64,000 nucleotides of DNA from Branchiostoma belcheri (Eukaryota; Chordata; Leptocardii; Amphioxiformes; Branchiostomatidae). Each line of letters opens with the position of its first letter. Position 1 is the first letter of the stretch. The notes below the pieces were generated by a model. It was given only the letters and a program-made list of their open reading frames with translations, did not search any database and was not told the origin of the DNA. The position numbers were made by a program, and so were the translations under genes. The stretch spans positions 1,456,748 to 1,520,747 of the forward strand of contig NW_017804409.1 of NCBI RefSeq assembly GCF_001625305.1, read 5' to 3'. This document shows, piece after piece, positions 21,538 through 31,931 of the stretch.

Positions 21538-21744
21538 CTTTTTCTTGATCTTAGCCTGTGCGGATTCCATTGACATGATGGTGACTCCGGGAGTCATCTT
21601 GTTCCACAGCTTTTTGCCGATCATGGCGTAGGCTCCGGTCATGACAAGCATTGGGATAGTGTAGATGGCGACAAACAGGAACATGGAGTAGGCCTGCCTG
21701 TAGCCGTGGTAGTTGTCATTGGGCCAGCTCTCAAAGCACCACAC
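21538..21744 (-). CDS. Peptide GPCR, ECL2-TM5-ICL3 exon
   Basis: The exon is 207 bp (69 codons, phase 0 at both ends), between an acceptor GACTACAG and a GTTAGA donor. It encodes VWCFESWPNDNYHGYRQAYS, with the conserved ECL2 cysteine in VWCFESWP. TM5 follows (FLFVAIYTIPMLVMTGAYA, with the helix-5 proline), then MIGKKLWNKMTPG and an ICL3 ending SAQAKIKKK. The CxExWPN stretch before TM5 is a feature I associate with QRFP/NPFF-type receptors. ICL3 is short, as in peptide receptors of this group. Confidence 0.92.
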
Positions 21745-21837
21745 CTGTAGTCAGGAAGGTGAGAAAGTAGGTGTAACTAGTGGAAGTTTCTTAGTACCGC
21801 CATGAAAAATGGAGGTATTGTTTTTTTATCTGTCTGA

Positions 21838-21895
21838 GTGTGTTTGTATGTACGTATGTACGTGTGTGCGTGCGTGTGTGTTTTAGTGTGCCTGT
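21838..21895. repeat. Imperfect GTGT/GTAC microsatellite
   Basis: An alternating purine-pyrimidine run (GTATGTACGTATGTACGTGT and similar) in the GPCR intron. Confidence 0.8.
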
Positions 21896-21949
21896 GTTTC
21901 CGCATATTTATGGCCAACACGACTTCAGAAGGTCTATGGAATTATGAAT

Positions 21950-22390
21950 TTTAAACTGTAATTTACAACACAACAAATTGTATTCACCCGAATTTTTCGA
22001 CTGTACTTCTCGACAGTCTTTGTCAAGGAATGAACAATCCACCGCTTCCGTGACGTCACGCAGATATCATTCAGTTCTCACTGGACAAAGTAAGAATCTT
22101 GGACGCAGAACCGGATTTCTTTGCACGTGGGATTAATGGGGCCATCTACTTTAGGGCATTACAACCATCCCTCAACAGAGACGGGGAGCGCCACAGACTT
22201 TCTGCAACCTATGATCCACTGCTCACGGAGTCACGTGTGTTAACTGCGTGACGTCACGTAAGCGTTGGATTGCTCATTCCATGACAAAGACTGGAGTTGT
22301 ACAGTCGAAAATTCGGGTGAGTCCAATTTCTTGTGTTGGAAAAACTTGCTTCATAATGATTTTTACCAACACAGATGAACTTTCAAGATA
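21950..22390 (+). mobile_element. Penelope-like element fragment (intronic)
   Basis: Plus-strand 22078-22252 is stop-free and encodes SLDKVRILDAEPDFFARG, INGAIYFRALQPSLNRD and RHRLSATYDPLLTESRV, ending in TGA. Some conserved positions differ from copy 1 (ING for IKE, RDGER for RDGGR). Terminal-repeat pieces flank it in inverted orientation (minus 21955-22050, plus 22255-22390). Confidence 0.75.
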
Positions 22391-22744
22391 AGGTCTATGG
22401 AATGTTGTGATATTTGGTATGTTGGTACGGAATGGGTCAAGTTAACGTTAGTATAGCCCTGCTACTTCAAACAAACGAGGCAGATCGAGGTATCAATTTT
22501 TGATTCAGCTAATATAGTTGAAGGTATTAATTTGCCTTGTGAGCTAATCTATCATAAATTCGGTGTGATCTATATTTTCACCCGACGTGACCTGATATAG
22601 TCACAGTCGGTAATTTTAAATCACTTTAGAATATTTTCCAATTCTCTTCATTAAAAGGGGATTACGGAGTTAAACACCATGCAACCTCCATGCAGTGGGA
22701 GGTTCAGCCTGACCTGATACCCGGTACGCACGGTAACACAACTT
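22391..22744. other. Intron sequence, nothing recognised
   Basis: AT-rich, with no repeat match seen elsewhere in the window. Confidence 0.45.
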
Positions 22745-22970
22745 AAGCCCCTGTCAAACATAGCAGAATATGGCATCCGTGGGTAGTAGTAGGTCGGGAG
22801 CAATGTCGGCTGGTGTTCGGCCAGGTCGGCTTCTGCTCAGCCGAATGTTAAAATGTTTGAAGCTGCATTGTACGATTTACAGCCGGCCAAAATCCTTTAT
22901 TTGAAAACGAACGAAAATTCATCCGCGTTTGGATGTCATTCATATAATCAAATCAACATGGCTGGCCTAA
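22745..22970. mobile_element. Family D left half joined to a family A right end
   Basis: AAGCCCCTGTCAAACATAGC through CTCAGCCGAATGTTAAAATG is family D. From about 22890, CGAACGAAAATTCATCCGCG to AATCAAATCAACATGGC is a family A right end. A chimaera by insertion or recombination. Confidence 0.6.
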
Positions 22971-23159
22971 GCCAAAAAAAGATTCTAACCTCCAGAAAGC
23001 CCTTCTGTTCCACAAATGAAATGTGGGGTGCACCATATAATATAATCTCAAACAAGAACTAAAACAAAAATCACATTACTTTTGTGATACTTACGATGTC
23101 AATAATATACTTAATACTAGTAACATTAAGTTGTCATAATGTTATATTTATTATGAAAA

Positions 23160-23400
23160 TTTAAACTGTTCTCCAACTCACGGGGGGCAATATCGACTTC
23201 AGACAACCTTTGACCCTTTGATGACGTCACACGTCGGAAAAATCACGTGTCCACAGCATTTAGGTCAGATAGCTGAGGAAGACTGAGTGATTCAGTCGAA
23301 AATTTCTAGTGAGTCAAATTTTGAGTTGGAGAAAAGTTTAAGTTTTTCAGAATGTAATTTACCAACTCAGATGAACTTTCATGCTGATTAAGTTGTCATA
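23160..23400. mobile_element. Penelope-type terminal repeat (intronic)
   Basis: ACTGTTCTCCAACTCACG near 23167 mirrors TTTGAGTTGGAGAAAAGTTT near 23320. Between them lie TGACGTCACACGTCGG and a hammerhead-like core. The sequence continues into CAACTCAGATGAACTTTCAT, the same kind of end as in other Penelope pieces. Confidence 0.55.
23273..23301 (+). ncRNA. Hammerhead-ribozyme-like core
   Basis: CTGAGGA (23273-23279) precedes a 6-bp stem II GACTGA/TCAGTC (23281-23286, 23292-23297), then GAAA. AATTT just after the core could pair with AAATT 10 bases later as stem III, followed by a U-H step. Stem I is not evident. Confidence 0.5.
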
Positions 23401-23682
23401 ATGTTATACTCAGTTTCTTCCTCCTCCTCTTCTGTTCCAAACACTAACCTTTGACCTAGCTAATGACATGATTTGTTGACGTCTGTCACCATGGTAACTG
23501 GTGTTGGGTTACATAATGTTGCAATTTCATTGTCTGCTCTACTCCTGTCACCATATACCCGAAGTACTTGTATGTGAATGTGTTTGAGTAAAAATTAACA
23601 GGGCAGGCCATGTCCGAAGGTAAACGTTATGCATTTGCTTTCCAAAGGTTACTTCTCTAGTTGTATACAAAAAGATTCTAAC

Positions 23683-23891
23683 CTCCAGAAAGCCGTCGTC
23701 CCACAGATACTCCTTCTGTTCCAGGACCACCAGTAGAGGCACGTTGGCAGCGATGGCGGCGATCCAGACAAGCGATATGACCACGGCGGCGTTAGTGTCG
23801 GTAACCCGGGCCTTCAGCGGGAAGATGATGGCGTAGAAGCGGTCCATGGCGATCACCGTCATGGTCAGGATACTGCAGGCTACCGATGCAC
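23683..23891 (-). CDS. Peptide GPCR, TM3-TM4 exon
   Basis: The minus-strand exon is 209 bp: two bases finishing a split codon, then 69 codons to a GTTAGA donor. The acceptor is CTTTCCCAG. It encodes ASVACSILTMTVIAMDRFYA (lower TM3), where DRF stands in for the usual DRY. The second loop IIFPLKARVTD follows, then TM4 with the invariant tryptophan (VVISLVWIAAIAANVPLL) and the start of ECL2 (VLEQKEYLWDDGFLE). Joined to the next three exons it gives an open frame of 254 residues to the stop. The split codon and the missing TM1-TM3 prove at least one further upstream exon, which I could not locate. Best guess: RFamide/QRFP/NPFF-like receptor; orexin- or CCK-like receptors are alternatives. Confidence 0.92.
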
Positions 23892-24479
23892 CTGGGAAAG
23901 GGAGTTAGAGTTTTTTAAAGTTCTTTTTTTACTCATTTTCAGAATTCTAAAGGATAATGATGGCACAACAAATAAAAATTACTGAGGAACATGTGAAACC
24001 GCAAAACACATACACAAAACTGGAAGCAATATTGACCGTGACATAATGTAGCTTTAAAGATCACGCCTAAACAGTGTTACTTACGAGTTTCCAACGACAG
24101 TCAAATTTTGTACATTTTCTATTGTAAATCTTTAGTTGAACGCTATGCTGCCCCTATATGTCTGATGGATGGATGGAATTATAAACCCCAAATGATCCCG
24201 GTGGAGAAGGCCCTTTGTAACGGCTTCCAGTTGACAGCCTCATGGAATCTGACAGTGATGTATGTTGTTTTAAGGTAACCAATTCATAGTAGCGCCAAGG
24301 GGCAATTCGATCAAATGCTTTCGTACTTGACCTTTATCGTTGTATTCAAGAAAGAAACTGAGATTTTTTAGTATCTAACGAAGACCACCTTTCCTTTATC
24401 GACGCAAATAGCTCTTTTTTCATACCACACGTCGACGATTTATTCCAGAGAGGTGTTACATATACCAATCAGGTTTTTT
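23892..24479. other. Probable intron, nothing recognised
   Basis: No TM1-TM2 exon, splice-bounded reading frame or known repeat found here. Confidence 0.4.
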
Positions 24480-24716
24480 ATACCAACATTTCATGACTAG
24501 ATATGGTGACAGCACACTCAAGTTATATCAACTTATTCTATGCCTTCACCAACGCAAATAGGGGAAAAATACGTTTCCAAAACAAGACAATACTCATTTT
24601 CACTTGAGTTAAGTGAGGAAAGTCGTTTCCCAAGGTCACAAGATCGGCGGCATGTTAGGACTCGAACCCAGGACCTCTTGCTTCCGAGTCGAGCACTCTG
24701 CCGCTACGCTACACCA
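24480..24716 (-). mobile_element. tRNA-derived SINE
   Basis: On the minus strand the head (24716-24645) reads GGTGGTGTAGCGTAGCGGCA with a box-B-like GGTTCGAGTCC and a plausible CGG anticodon loop (CTCGGAA). It continues with the body shared with the 44391 SINE: GATCTTGTGACCTTGGGAAA and CGACTTTCCTCACTTAACTC. The tail (ATCTAGTCATGAAATGTTGG) recurs at 30255. Stem mismatches rule out a working tRNA. Confidence 0.75.
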
Positions 24717-25012
24717 CCCCACACTTACCAATCAAGTTCATGAATTTTGCTGCCATTCATTGATCTGCTTTGTCTATGGACTCATTGATGCCTGACTGGG
24801 AGGGCGATAACAGCTTGATTTATATTCACACATAACCGTTGCTCCTTGTCCGATGGAACTTGTCAGAATAATATAGATCCATGCGCAGGGCAATGACATG
24901 CCATATACTGGGAATACTACATGGCAAGGGTTGGCAGTTTCTTCTGTTAAGGAATATGTCGTGCGCTGAAGTTTTATTTTACTCTGTGAAGGAGGTCAGT
25001 TACCTACGTCGG

Positions 25013-25425
25013 AGTAAGACCACAGCAAGTAATTTTTATGGACGACATCAACGCGCGCATTAATGTTCTCCTGATTTTGGAAAAGAAGAAAAAAATCCAT
25101 TGCCTTCGCTTTCTGACAGTGGTCACCATGCCGAAAATGGGCAAAGATATCTGTTGCCATGCCGGAAGGTGGATGGCAGATAACTATAAAGAGAGGAGAC
25201 AAGAAAAGGCTCTGATTTAATATTTTGTTTCTTACTTTGATGCAGTGATATGTGATGTTGGCTAGGCTGTGTATATGTAATGTTCCTAATGAATCAAAAC
25301 CATCGGTACAAGGATTGAGTCAAAATGTCAAAATGTAGGAACCTTGTTTTTTTCGCCCGCTCGCATTAGATTTGGAGTCTGCGGAGGATGTCATCCATAA
25401 ATTTACTTGCTGTGGCCTAATGAAA
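25013..25425. mobile_element. Family B element, near-complete
   Basis: The tips are CCACAGCAAGTAATTTTTAT and its complement AAATTTACTTGCTGTGG. The left arm has GACATCAACGCGCGCATTAA. The core has GGTCACCATGCCGAAAATGG and GCCGGAAGGTGGATGGCAGA. The right arm has GCGGAGGATGTCATCC. Length is about 410 bp, with no coding capacity. Confidence 0.85.
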
Positions 25426-25963
25426 TGAGACATGTCTCTGTATGTTCGCAGCTGTAATTCTTTCTTTGTTGCATTGTTAGTAGTTTGTAGTTTGGCATGT
25501 CGTCTGCTAGTTTGCGCGAGATGATGCACGTTGCGGTTTTATAGCGTAGCAGTTTTGATAAGCCATTTAAAATTTCAGAAACACCCCTATTTTTATGGAC
25601 TTGTGGAGCAGGTCATTAATTTTGTCGGCCTTTGTGGGTGTGCGCTGATAGGTTTTTTCCAAGCAGAAATTGAGTGTTGCATTCACGGTTGTAGCGTCTT
25701 GGTGGATGGCCGAGCTGCTATCGGCGTTTAAAAGCATTCAATGCAACTTCAGTGAAGAAATTTGATAACGGCATGTACTGCCATCGCTTTAGCACATTTT
25801 GGCATCACTCCATACTTGAAGAGTTTGTTCTGCTTGCACAAAGTTGTTTTGAGTTTGTTGGCACGATATATATGTTCGCCCACTCTGCCAAAAGTGTTAC
25901 AACTTCACGGAACTTTGTGTTGTGTGGACACTTGTTGTTTTTTGTTGTGTGGACTCTTGTTGT
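25426..25963. other. No feature recognised
   Basis: A 161-codon frame (25762-26247) starts here and runs into the next repeat. Its composition does not look like a real protein, and it uses a different frame from the coding-like part of that repeat. Confidence 0.4.
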
Positions 25964-26325
25964 TTTTTGGCGACGTCTCAGGGACGAGCCTAATGGTACA
26001 GTATTGTGTGCAGTTTGCAATAATTCTAGGAATGGTACAGGCATTTTGTCCACAGGAATGGAATGTCCACAGGCATGTCTCTGACCCACATCTATGCCCA
26101 CATTCCTGGAAACCCTTGGGAAGACCTCTCTGCCCCGGATGGCCCTACCTTCTTCGACCCCGGGGCTCGTTCACTATACACTCAGGAGAGGAGTGCACTG
26201 TATCTTTAACATGTACCAAGTCTTCCTTAAAATTCATGAAATCATGACAGTGCCACGCAAACAATAACCCCAACAGCAACCACCGTCGCCATGGCAATGT
26301 ATGTTTTCATTGCCAGTCTTGTTGT
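25964..26325 (+). repeat. Unclassified 0.36-kb repeat, copy 2
   Basis: It matches 21123-21490. In this copy the frame from ATG at 26065 stays open for 48 codons: STGMSLTHIYAHIPGNPW, EDLSAPDGPTFFDPGARS, LYTQERSALYL. Further on, CACCGTCGCCATGGCAATG opens a hydrophobic frame (MAMYVFIASLVV), with the same start in copy 1. It may be a duplicated piece of a host gene or an unrecognised element; I cannot name it. Confidence 0.55.
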
Positions 26326-26737
26326 ACTCTTGATGTATACACGTAAACACGTATTCAGCCATTTTAGTTCGCGAAGGACTACCAACATATACGTAGCCTA
26401 CAGTTCAGTGGCTCTTGGACATTTTGTTGACTTTTTGAAATATCGATTGAGCTGCTTAAACCGTTGTTATCCATCAACTGATAACTTTGTGACATGTTTG
26501 TAGGAGTAAATCAATAACATCCCGCAGCCACTGGTCTGGCTACAACGTGTTAACCTTTATCTATAATTGAAAATCTATAATTTACTGACCAGGTGGAATC
26601 TAGTGGTAGAATCTCCGATTCTGACAGATCGCCATCTCTGTTCTTGCAAATATGTATATCCGGACGTATTAGTTTGGATTTGCTGTCAACAGTGCATCTC
26701 AGAACATTCTTGATATAATATTAAGTCCCTTATATTA
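26326..26737. other. No feature recognised
   Basis: Unique-looking sequence. Confidence 0.45.
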
Positions 26738-27090
26738 AAGGCACCCGATGCAATTTCAAGGCGCCAGATAAGAAATATTCAGGATGAGAAAATCTGTTTG
26801 TTATTGACATTTGCACATTTTCGTCATCTTTTCATATTTGAAGCATTTTCAATATCCCCAAAACAAGCCACACGAGGTGTCTCTTTATTCTTTTGGGTAC
26901 CACCCATAAATTGCTAAAACCAGTCTACAATACAAAACAAGCTAGCGTTTTCCGTCAGTGACATTGCATTTTTGCCTCACAGACATCAGTACGCAATGGG
27001 ATAGAATTGATTCAACTTACTACATTAAAAGAATGACAAAATGAATTGACTTTGAAAAACCAGTTTTGTTGCCCTAAAATTGAATTCAAT
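26738..27090. mobile_element. Family E inverted-repeat element
   Basis: It starts TTAAAGGCACCCGATGCAAT and ends GCCCTAAAATTGAATTCAAT then GCCTC. The internal landmark TTGGGTACCACCCATAAAT is shared with 51500 and 63735. About 350 bp, non-coding. Confidence 0.65.
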
Positions 27091-27104
27091 GCCTCTATGT
27101 TTAA

Positions 27105-27260
27105 AGTAAAAAACTTTTGGTCCAACACAAAAAATTCTCTCACCTAGAGCTTTCGACCAGTCACTCTGGTCGTCCTCAGTAGACTGACCCAGTGAAGCTT
27201 GTCACGTGGCTTCTTTGAAGTGTGACGTCAACACTGGGTCAAAGGTATCTGGTAGACTGG
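27105..27260 (-). mobile_element. Penelope-type terminal repeat with hammerhead-like core
   Basis: On the minus strand CTGAGGA (27179-27173), stem GACCAG/CTGGTC and GAAA (27154-27151) form a hammerhead-like core. AGCTCTAGGTGAGAGAATTT and a GTTGGACCAAAAGTTT end follow. Upstream is the TGACGTCACACTTCAAAGAA segment shared with 39500-39620. Confidence 0.6.
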
Positions 27261-27728
27261 TATCAATGCCTTTAATTTGCTTCTGTAGAGGCCGTACAGC
27301 GTTTAAAAACTTAGCTATAGTGAAATGGCGTTACAAGATGCATCGCAAACGTATCTGATGAGCATTCATCAAACTGTTGTAAACGCACGGGTCAATGTCC
27401 TCTAGTCTATAACGATCACTCACGTCGAGTGCTCTCAAGGCCAAGATGTAATACACGTCTTTACTGTTATCATTGCACATCCATCATGCTTAACCAACTA
27501 GAAAGACCAAACATCGACCAAACATCCTGTGCGGAAATCCATACTAAGCTCTCCATATGTTTGCATCAACGTACGATCTTGGACGTTAAGTCGAAATGGC
27601 TTACAAGAATACAATGTGGTTTTATCTAGGATGCAAAGATTTTAAACGATATAATCAAATTGAAGCTACGTACGTATACTCGTAATTTGGGAGGCATTTG
27701 ATACTGGGTATAAGAAGAAGGAATGTAA
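27261..27728. other. No feature recognised
   Basis: Unique-looking sequence. Confidence 0.45.
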
Positions 27729-28110
27729 GGCCATTTTGATTTGGATGACATCCTCTGGGAACCCCAAAACTGATGCGAGCGTGCGAACAGCGAAAAAAAT
27801 TAGCCAAAACATTTGCCTTCATTATGAAATCTACCTGGTCATGAAGGTTGAACAAATGACTAAACACACAGAGTATGGTATATATGGAAAATGATAGACT
27901 CTTCATTTTTATTTCTTCACATTTTCTTCTTATTTTCTTTGGTATTCTACGGCATTAGTATCATAGTATAGTGTTTAGCCATTTATCATTTTCCAATATT
28001 TTTTTTTAAATTTACGGCACATATTTACTCATTTTGGTCAGCTTCTTTGTTCAATTTACATTATAGTCGAAAACCTTTTTTGGGTTGGGGCGGACGGAAC
28101 GCACGAAAAT
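27729..28110. mobile_element. Family A element, right tip eroded
   Basis: The left tip reads GGCCATTTTGATTTGGATGA. The left arm has CTCTGGGAACCCCAAAACTG and GATGCGAGCGTGCGAACAGC. The core has AAATGACTAAACACACAGAG. The right arm survives only as CGGACGGAACGCACGAAAAT. Confidence 0.7.
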
Positions 28111-28139
28111 TACTATGATGCGCCTATTCACAAAATTCA

Positions 28140-28220
28140 TGTATGTCATTTATATACTGTACTGTACGCTATACAGTACTGTACGCTGTACTTTTGTTTT
28201 GTCAATAAAGGTTCTCCTAT
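28140..28220 (+). repeat. Short palindromic TGTACTGTACGC run and LINE-like tail
   Basis: TATACTGTACTGTACGCTAT mirrors nearby TACAGTACTGTACGC, followed by GTCAATAAAGGTTCTCC. It looks like the last bases of a LINE. Confidence 0.4.
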
Positions 28221-28458
28221 AATGAAAATCAGCATGGCTTTAACAGGAAATGGCTCGAGCAATTGTGGTTTTATCTAGCTATACGATGCAATGATTTCTG
28301 GAACGATCATCAAGCTACGTATACTCGTCATTTGGGAAGCATTTAGTACCGAATAAGAGGCCATGTAATGTTGTTCATGGAGTGAAAAAACAACGATAAC
28401 AAGACAAGAAAACCATTAAGAAGCCTCTCTACAAGCTCAAATTTTAGTTCGTGCAGTT

Positions 28459-28833
28459 AAAGGCATCCAGTGCAGTTTTTAGGGCTTGAAACCCGACTTT
28501 TCAAAGTCAATATTCTACCCACTTATCTACATACTAAGTTGAAACCACACTATCCCAGTGTATATTGACATATTGACCCTCAAGGAGCAAAATTAAAATT
28601 CCCAAAATTCTGACGGAAAATGGTTACTGGAAGGGCCCTTGGCTGATTTTTAGGGTACCACTCAGAAAATAAAGGACTCATCTTGAGGCTTATTTCTGCA
28701 GTTTTAAAAGCTTGAAGTTTGAAATACTGACTCAAATGTGCTAATGTGAAGCAGTATGTGTCAATATCATAAAGATTGCCTTATTCAGAATATTTCCAGT
28801 TTTGCTGCCCTGAAATCGCATTGGGTGCCTTTA
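28459..28833. mobile_element. Family E element, complete
   Basis: The tips TTAAAGGCATCCAGTGCAGT and ATCGCATTGGGTGCCTTTAA are 375 bp apart. The interior has AACCACACTATCCCAGTGTA, GAAAATGGTTACTGGAAGGG and AAAATAAAGGACTCATCTTG. This uninterrupted copy serves as the empty-site reference for the SINE insertion at 44391. Confidence 0.8.
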
Positions 28834-29431
28834 ATCCTTTGTACTCAAAAAGTTTATTGTCTTACTCTTTTCTTAGACTGTATTGTTCTCAGTTGGTGTA
28901 AGGCGTCCCACGGTGCCAATTTACTGACTTTTCAGGTCCTTTCGGAAAAATGCCATAACTCAGCCGTAGCTGGTCAGAAATGGTTCAAACTTGGGGGAAA
29001 GGCAAAATACAACTTGTTGAGTGTTGAAATATTACTTTCATGTTGTTATATTTCTTATATTTGCATATTTCTATGTCTGATATGATGCATAATTCTTAAA
29101 CAGAAAACGTAAATCGAGGAACTATAGCCAACATCATAGACAGACGCTTTTTGGAGAGTACACTCTTACATCTGTCACCATTTAGAAACTGTTTTGATAT
29201 ATTTGAAATATTATTCCTGCTTTTTATGAAATATGTTTTTGTCCATTTCAATGCCATAATTTTAGGGTAACCCTAACTTCCTCGCCCTATATCAAAAGAC
29301 AGTTCATGATAAGCAAAAGGATCTGAAACTTGCTGTTGAACTTGATTAGTTTTCCCCGGCCCTATAAATAGGATGTTAATGAGTAACAGATTGAAAACGT
29401 GCTTGTTTAGCACAATATTAGAACTTATTCG
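28834..29431. other. No feature recognised
   Basis: AT-rich unique sequence. Confidence 0.45.
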
Positions 29432-29805
29432 ATGCTAAGGCCATGTTGATTTGTAATGTATAATATATGATGTAGAATTAAAAAAGGCAAAGAATTACAA
29501 CTTATTATGCATCTAGGGTTCTTCCTGTTTTATTTGTATGTCTGTAGAGTTTTGTATTATTTTAATGATGTACTGTGTTATATGTTTTTTACCTGAAATA
29601 AAGAATGAAAGAAAGAAAGAAGGAAGACAAGTGAAGATTCTGAAATGTAAATGAAGAGTGTATTCTTCGCCATACCATACTCTGTGTGTCTAGCCATTTT
29701 TCATAAATGAAGGCACTTTTTTGCCGAATTTTTTATTCGCACGCTCGCATCCGATTTGGTGCTCCCAGAGGATGTCATCCATATAATCAAATCAACATGG
29801 CCTGA
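29432..29805. mobile_element. Family A element containing a LINE tail
   Basis: The left tip GGCCATGTTGATTTG (29440) is followed at once by a plus-strand LINE 3' end (about 29455-29625) finishing TACCTGAAATAAAGAATGAA with GAAA repeats. The family A core then resumes (ATTCTGAAATGTAAATGAAG) and runs to the right tip ATCAAATCAACATGGCC. Confidence 0.7.
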
Positions 29806-30234
29806 TAAAGGGAAGTCATTGACAGGGTAGTTTTAGTTCCTAGTCTTCTCAGTAATCGGGAAAATACACTGTTCTTTACCATAGTGAGTCAACTGGGAAA
29901 CCATCAATCAAAGACCATTAAAAATGGGATGATAGCTTTTAGACGATACGACTGGGAATCGTAGAGTTTGTGATGTTGGGTTATTAGAGGTTGTTGACTT
30001 ATACCATGCGGTCACATTCTTCCTAGGCCGTCATGCTTTTTTTTCATTGACATATATTTAACGAGTATTAGGTATTACTAAAAGCACGATTGCTTATAGA
30101 ACGCCTTCTACTTGAAAGCATAAGAGTAAAGAACAGTGCATTATACATACATAATTACAAAGTGTATAAAAGAAAAAATGTATGTAACAAGACAAGTTGG
30201 TGATCTATCTCGTATTACAAGAATCTACAATTTC
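29806..30234. other. No feature recognised
   Basis: Unique-looking sequence. Confidence 0.45.
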
Positions 30235-30540
30235 AGTGATTTTTGTTTTATATTCCAACATTTCATGACTAGACGTGGTGACAGCACGCTCAAGTTATAT
30301 CAACATTAACCTCTTCAAGATGTCTACCCTGAGACCAGACTGTAAGGTTTGAACCACTAACACCGGGAAGGACCCCTGGTCTTTTTGACAAGTGTGGTGG
30401 GATCTTTAACGTGTTCATGGTGCACTTCTTATATAAACACACGGCATCTGGCTTTACGTCCTATCCAAGCCTAGAAGACGTCCCTAACCGAAGCTAGGTA
30501 CTCATTTACACCTGAGCGTAAATGAGTACCTAGTTGTACT
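30235..30540 (-). mobile_element. SINE body and tail, head lost
   Basis: On the minus strand it carries CCTAGCTTCGGTTAGGGACG, a CACGTTAAAGATCCCACCA block and GGTCCTTCCCGGTGTTAG, matching the 44391 SINE. The tail (GTCATGAAATGTTGGAA) matches the 24480 copy. A short inverted copy of AGGTACTCATTTAC lies at its head end. Confidence 0.7.
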
Positions 30541-31080
30541 AAAGCTGAGGAAATAGGTGTATAGTGCATTTCCCAAGGACGTAACAATGGGACATGCCGA
30601 GGATTCAACAACTTGCCATATACGGTACGCGGTTTCGACGCCGTCGAATATTTTAAGCAGTCTGCGACCTAAATAACGGCCAGCAAACACGTAAAACAGC
30701 CTTTGCTGTTATTAACTACAGCTAAATTTTATCAGGACACACGCACGATCGACTATTCGACAAAATGCCCACAGTTTGTGATTGCACGATGGTCGTATAC
30801 TTTGTGTGACCGGGCCCTTAGTTTTATTTTTAGCTGTACATTGCGATTTCAACTTTGAATTCTTCTAATATACAGTCTCCAAGCACCAATCTATGTACAA
30901 AGTACGAGAACTTCAGGTAGGTAGGTAGGAAGGTAATTCGTATTCATCCCCTGTCGTTTCTCACAGTTTTACAGAAGTGACAAATATGCCAGGTCTTCTG
31001 TTTCTTACTGATAACAAATTGCGGCCAAACATTGACGGGCTGGGGATTCGATCAGAAACGGTGTAATTACCGGGCATAGG
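30541..31080. other. No feature recognised
   Basis: Includes a GTAGGTAGGTAGGAAGGTA microsatellite at about 30915. Confidence 0.45.
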
Positions 31081-31084
31081 AAAT

Positions 31085-31930
31085 GTTAAACCCCTGTCAC
31101 ACATAGCTGAAATATGGTCTCCTGAACACTACCGAACTCCCCTTAACCATTCACCAGTTTTCCATCCCCAGAATGCAATGCGAAAACGGGGCTAACCCTC
31201 ATTTGCATAGCACAGGTTCGAAGGCATTGGAATGATCCTGTTAACGTTAAACAGCTTGTTTGTCACTGTGTTTTGAGGTGTTGGCGCATTTTATGCTCAA
31301 CGTTAATTAAATTACTATGGGTTGAATCTGAAAACAAATAGAGAATGAATGTTTTGGAATATGTGGTTTGTAACGTTATAGCGGTAACGCTATACTGATG
31401 CTGTAACGTTACAAACCACATGTTCCATGTTGAAAAGAACACAAAAACGTCATTCTCTATTTGTTGTCAGATTCGGCCCATAGTAATTTAATTATTGTTT
31501 AGCATAAAATGCCCCAACACCTCAAAACACAGTGAAAAGCAAAAACGTCAACAGGATCATTCAGATGCCTTCCTGTCCTATGCAAATGAGGGTTAGCCCC
31601 CTGTTTTCGCATTGCATTCTGGGGATGGGAAACTGGTGAATGGTTGGGAGCAGGTCGGGAACAAGGTCGGCTGTGGTTGAATGGGGTTCGGTGAAGTCGG
31701 CTATTGTTCGGCTGCGCCAGCCCAGTATTTCAGCGATACATTCGGTAGTGGACAGGAAGTTCGGCCATGTTTGGTTTGGCTGGTGTCCAGGAGTAGGTCA
31801 ACAGTGTTTTGGGCGTACTCGGGGGTCAAACTTGACTCAAAGTTAACTCAATTTCGATTCGTATCTTAAGGCAGGCGTGGCCTAAATCTGATTAAATCTG
31901 ATTCTGCACACGAACTTCAGCCGACCTTGA
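31085..31930. mobile_element. Family D element split by a palindromic element
   Basis: The left tip AACCCCTGTCACACATAGCT and CCGAACTCCCC run to AACCAT. After 500 bp of palindrome the family resumes ATGGTTGGGAGCAGGTCGGG. The break falls exactly at the symmetric ACCATGGT centre. The right part runs to about 31930, where a LINE tail replaces the tip. Confidence 0.7.
31145..31645. repeat. Palindromic element, about 500 bp
   Basis: The arms of about 240 bp begin TCACCAGTTTTCCATCCCCA and end TGGGGATGGGAAACTGGTGA. Each includes GCAATGCGAAAAC, CTCATTTGCATAG, CACTGTGTTTTGAGGTGTTG and TAACGTTA or their complements. The loop at about 31380 is roughly 20 bp (GCGGTAACGCTATACTG). Non-coding. Confidence 0.88.
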
Positions 31931-31931
31931 G

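Noticed and set aside
24645..24716. Possible tRNA gene on the minus strand
   Set aside because: The anticodon stem has mismatches and the same SINE body follows it.
25762..26247. 161-codon open frame
   Set aside because: Cysteine- and leucine-rich composition without domain motifs, spanning a repeat whose better coding-like frame is a different one.
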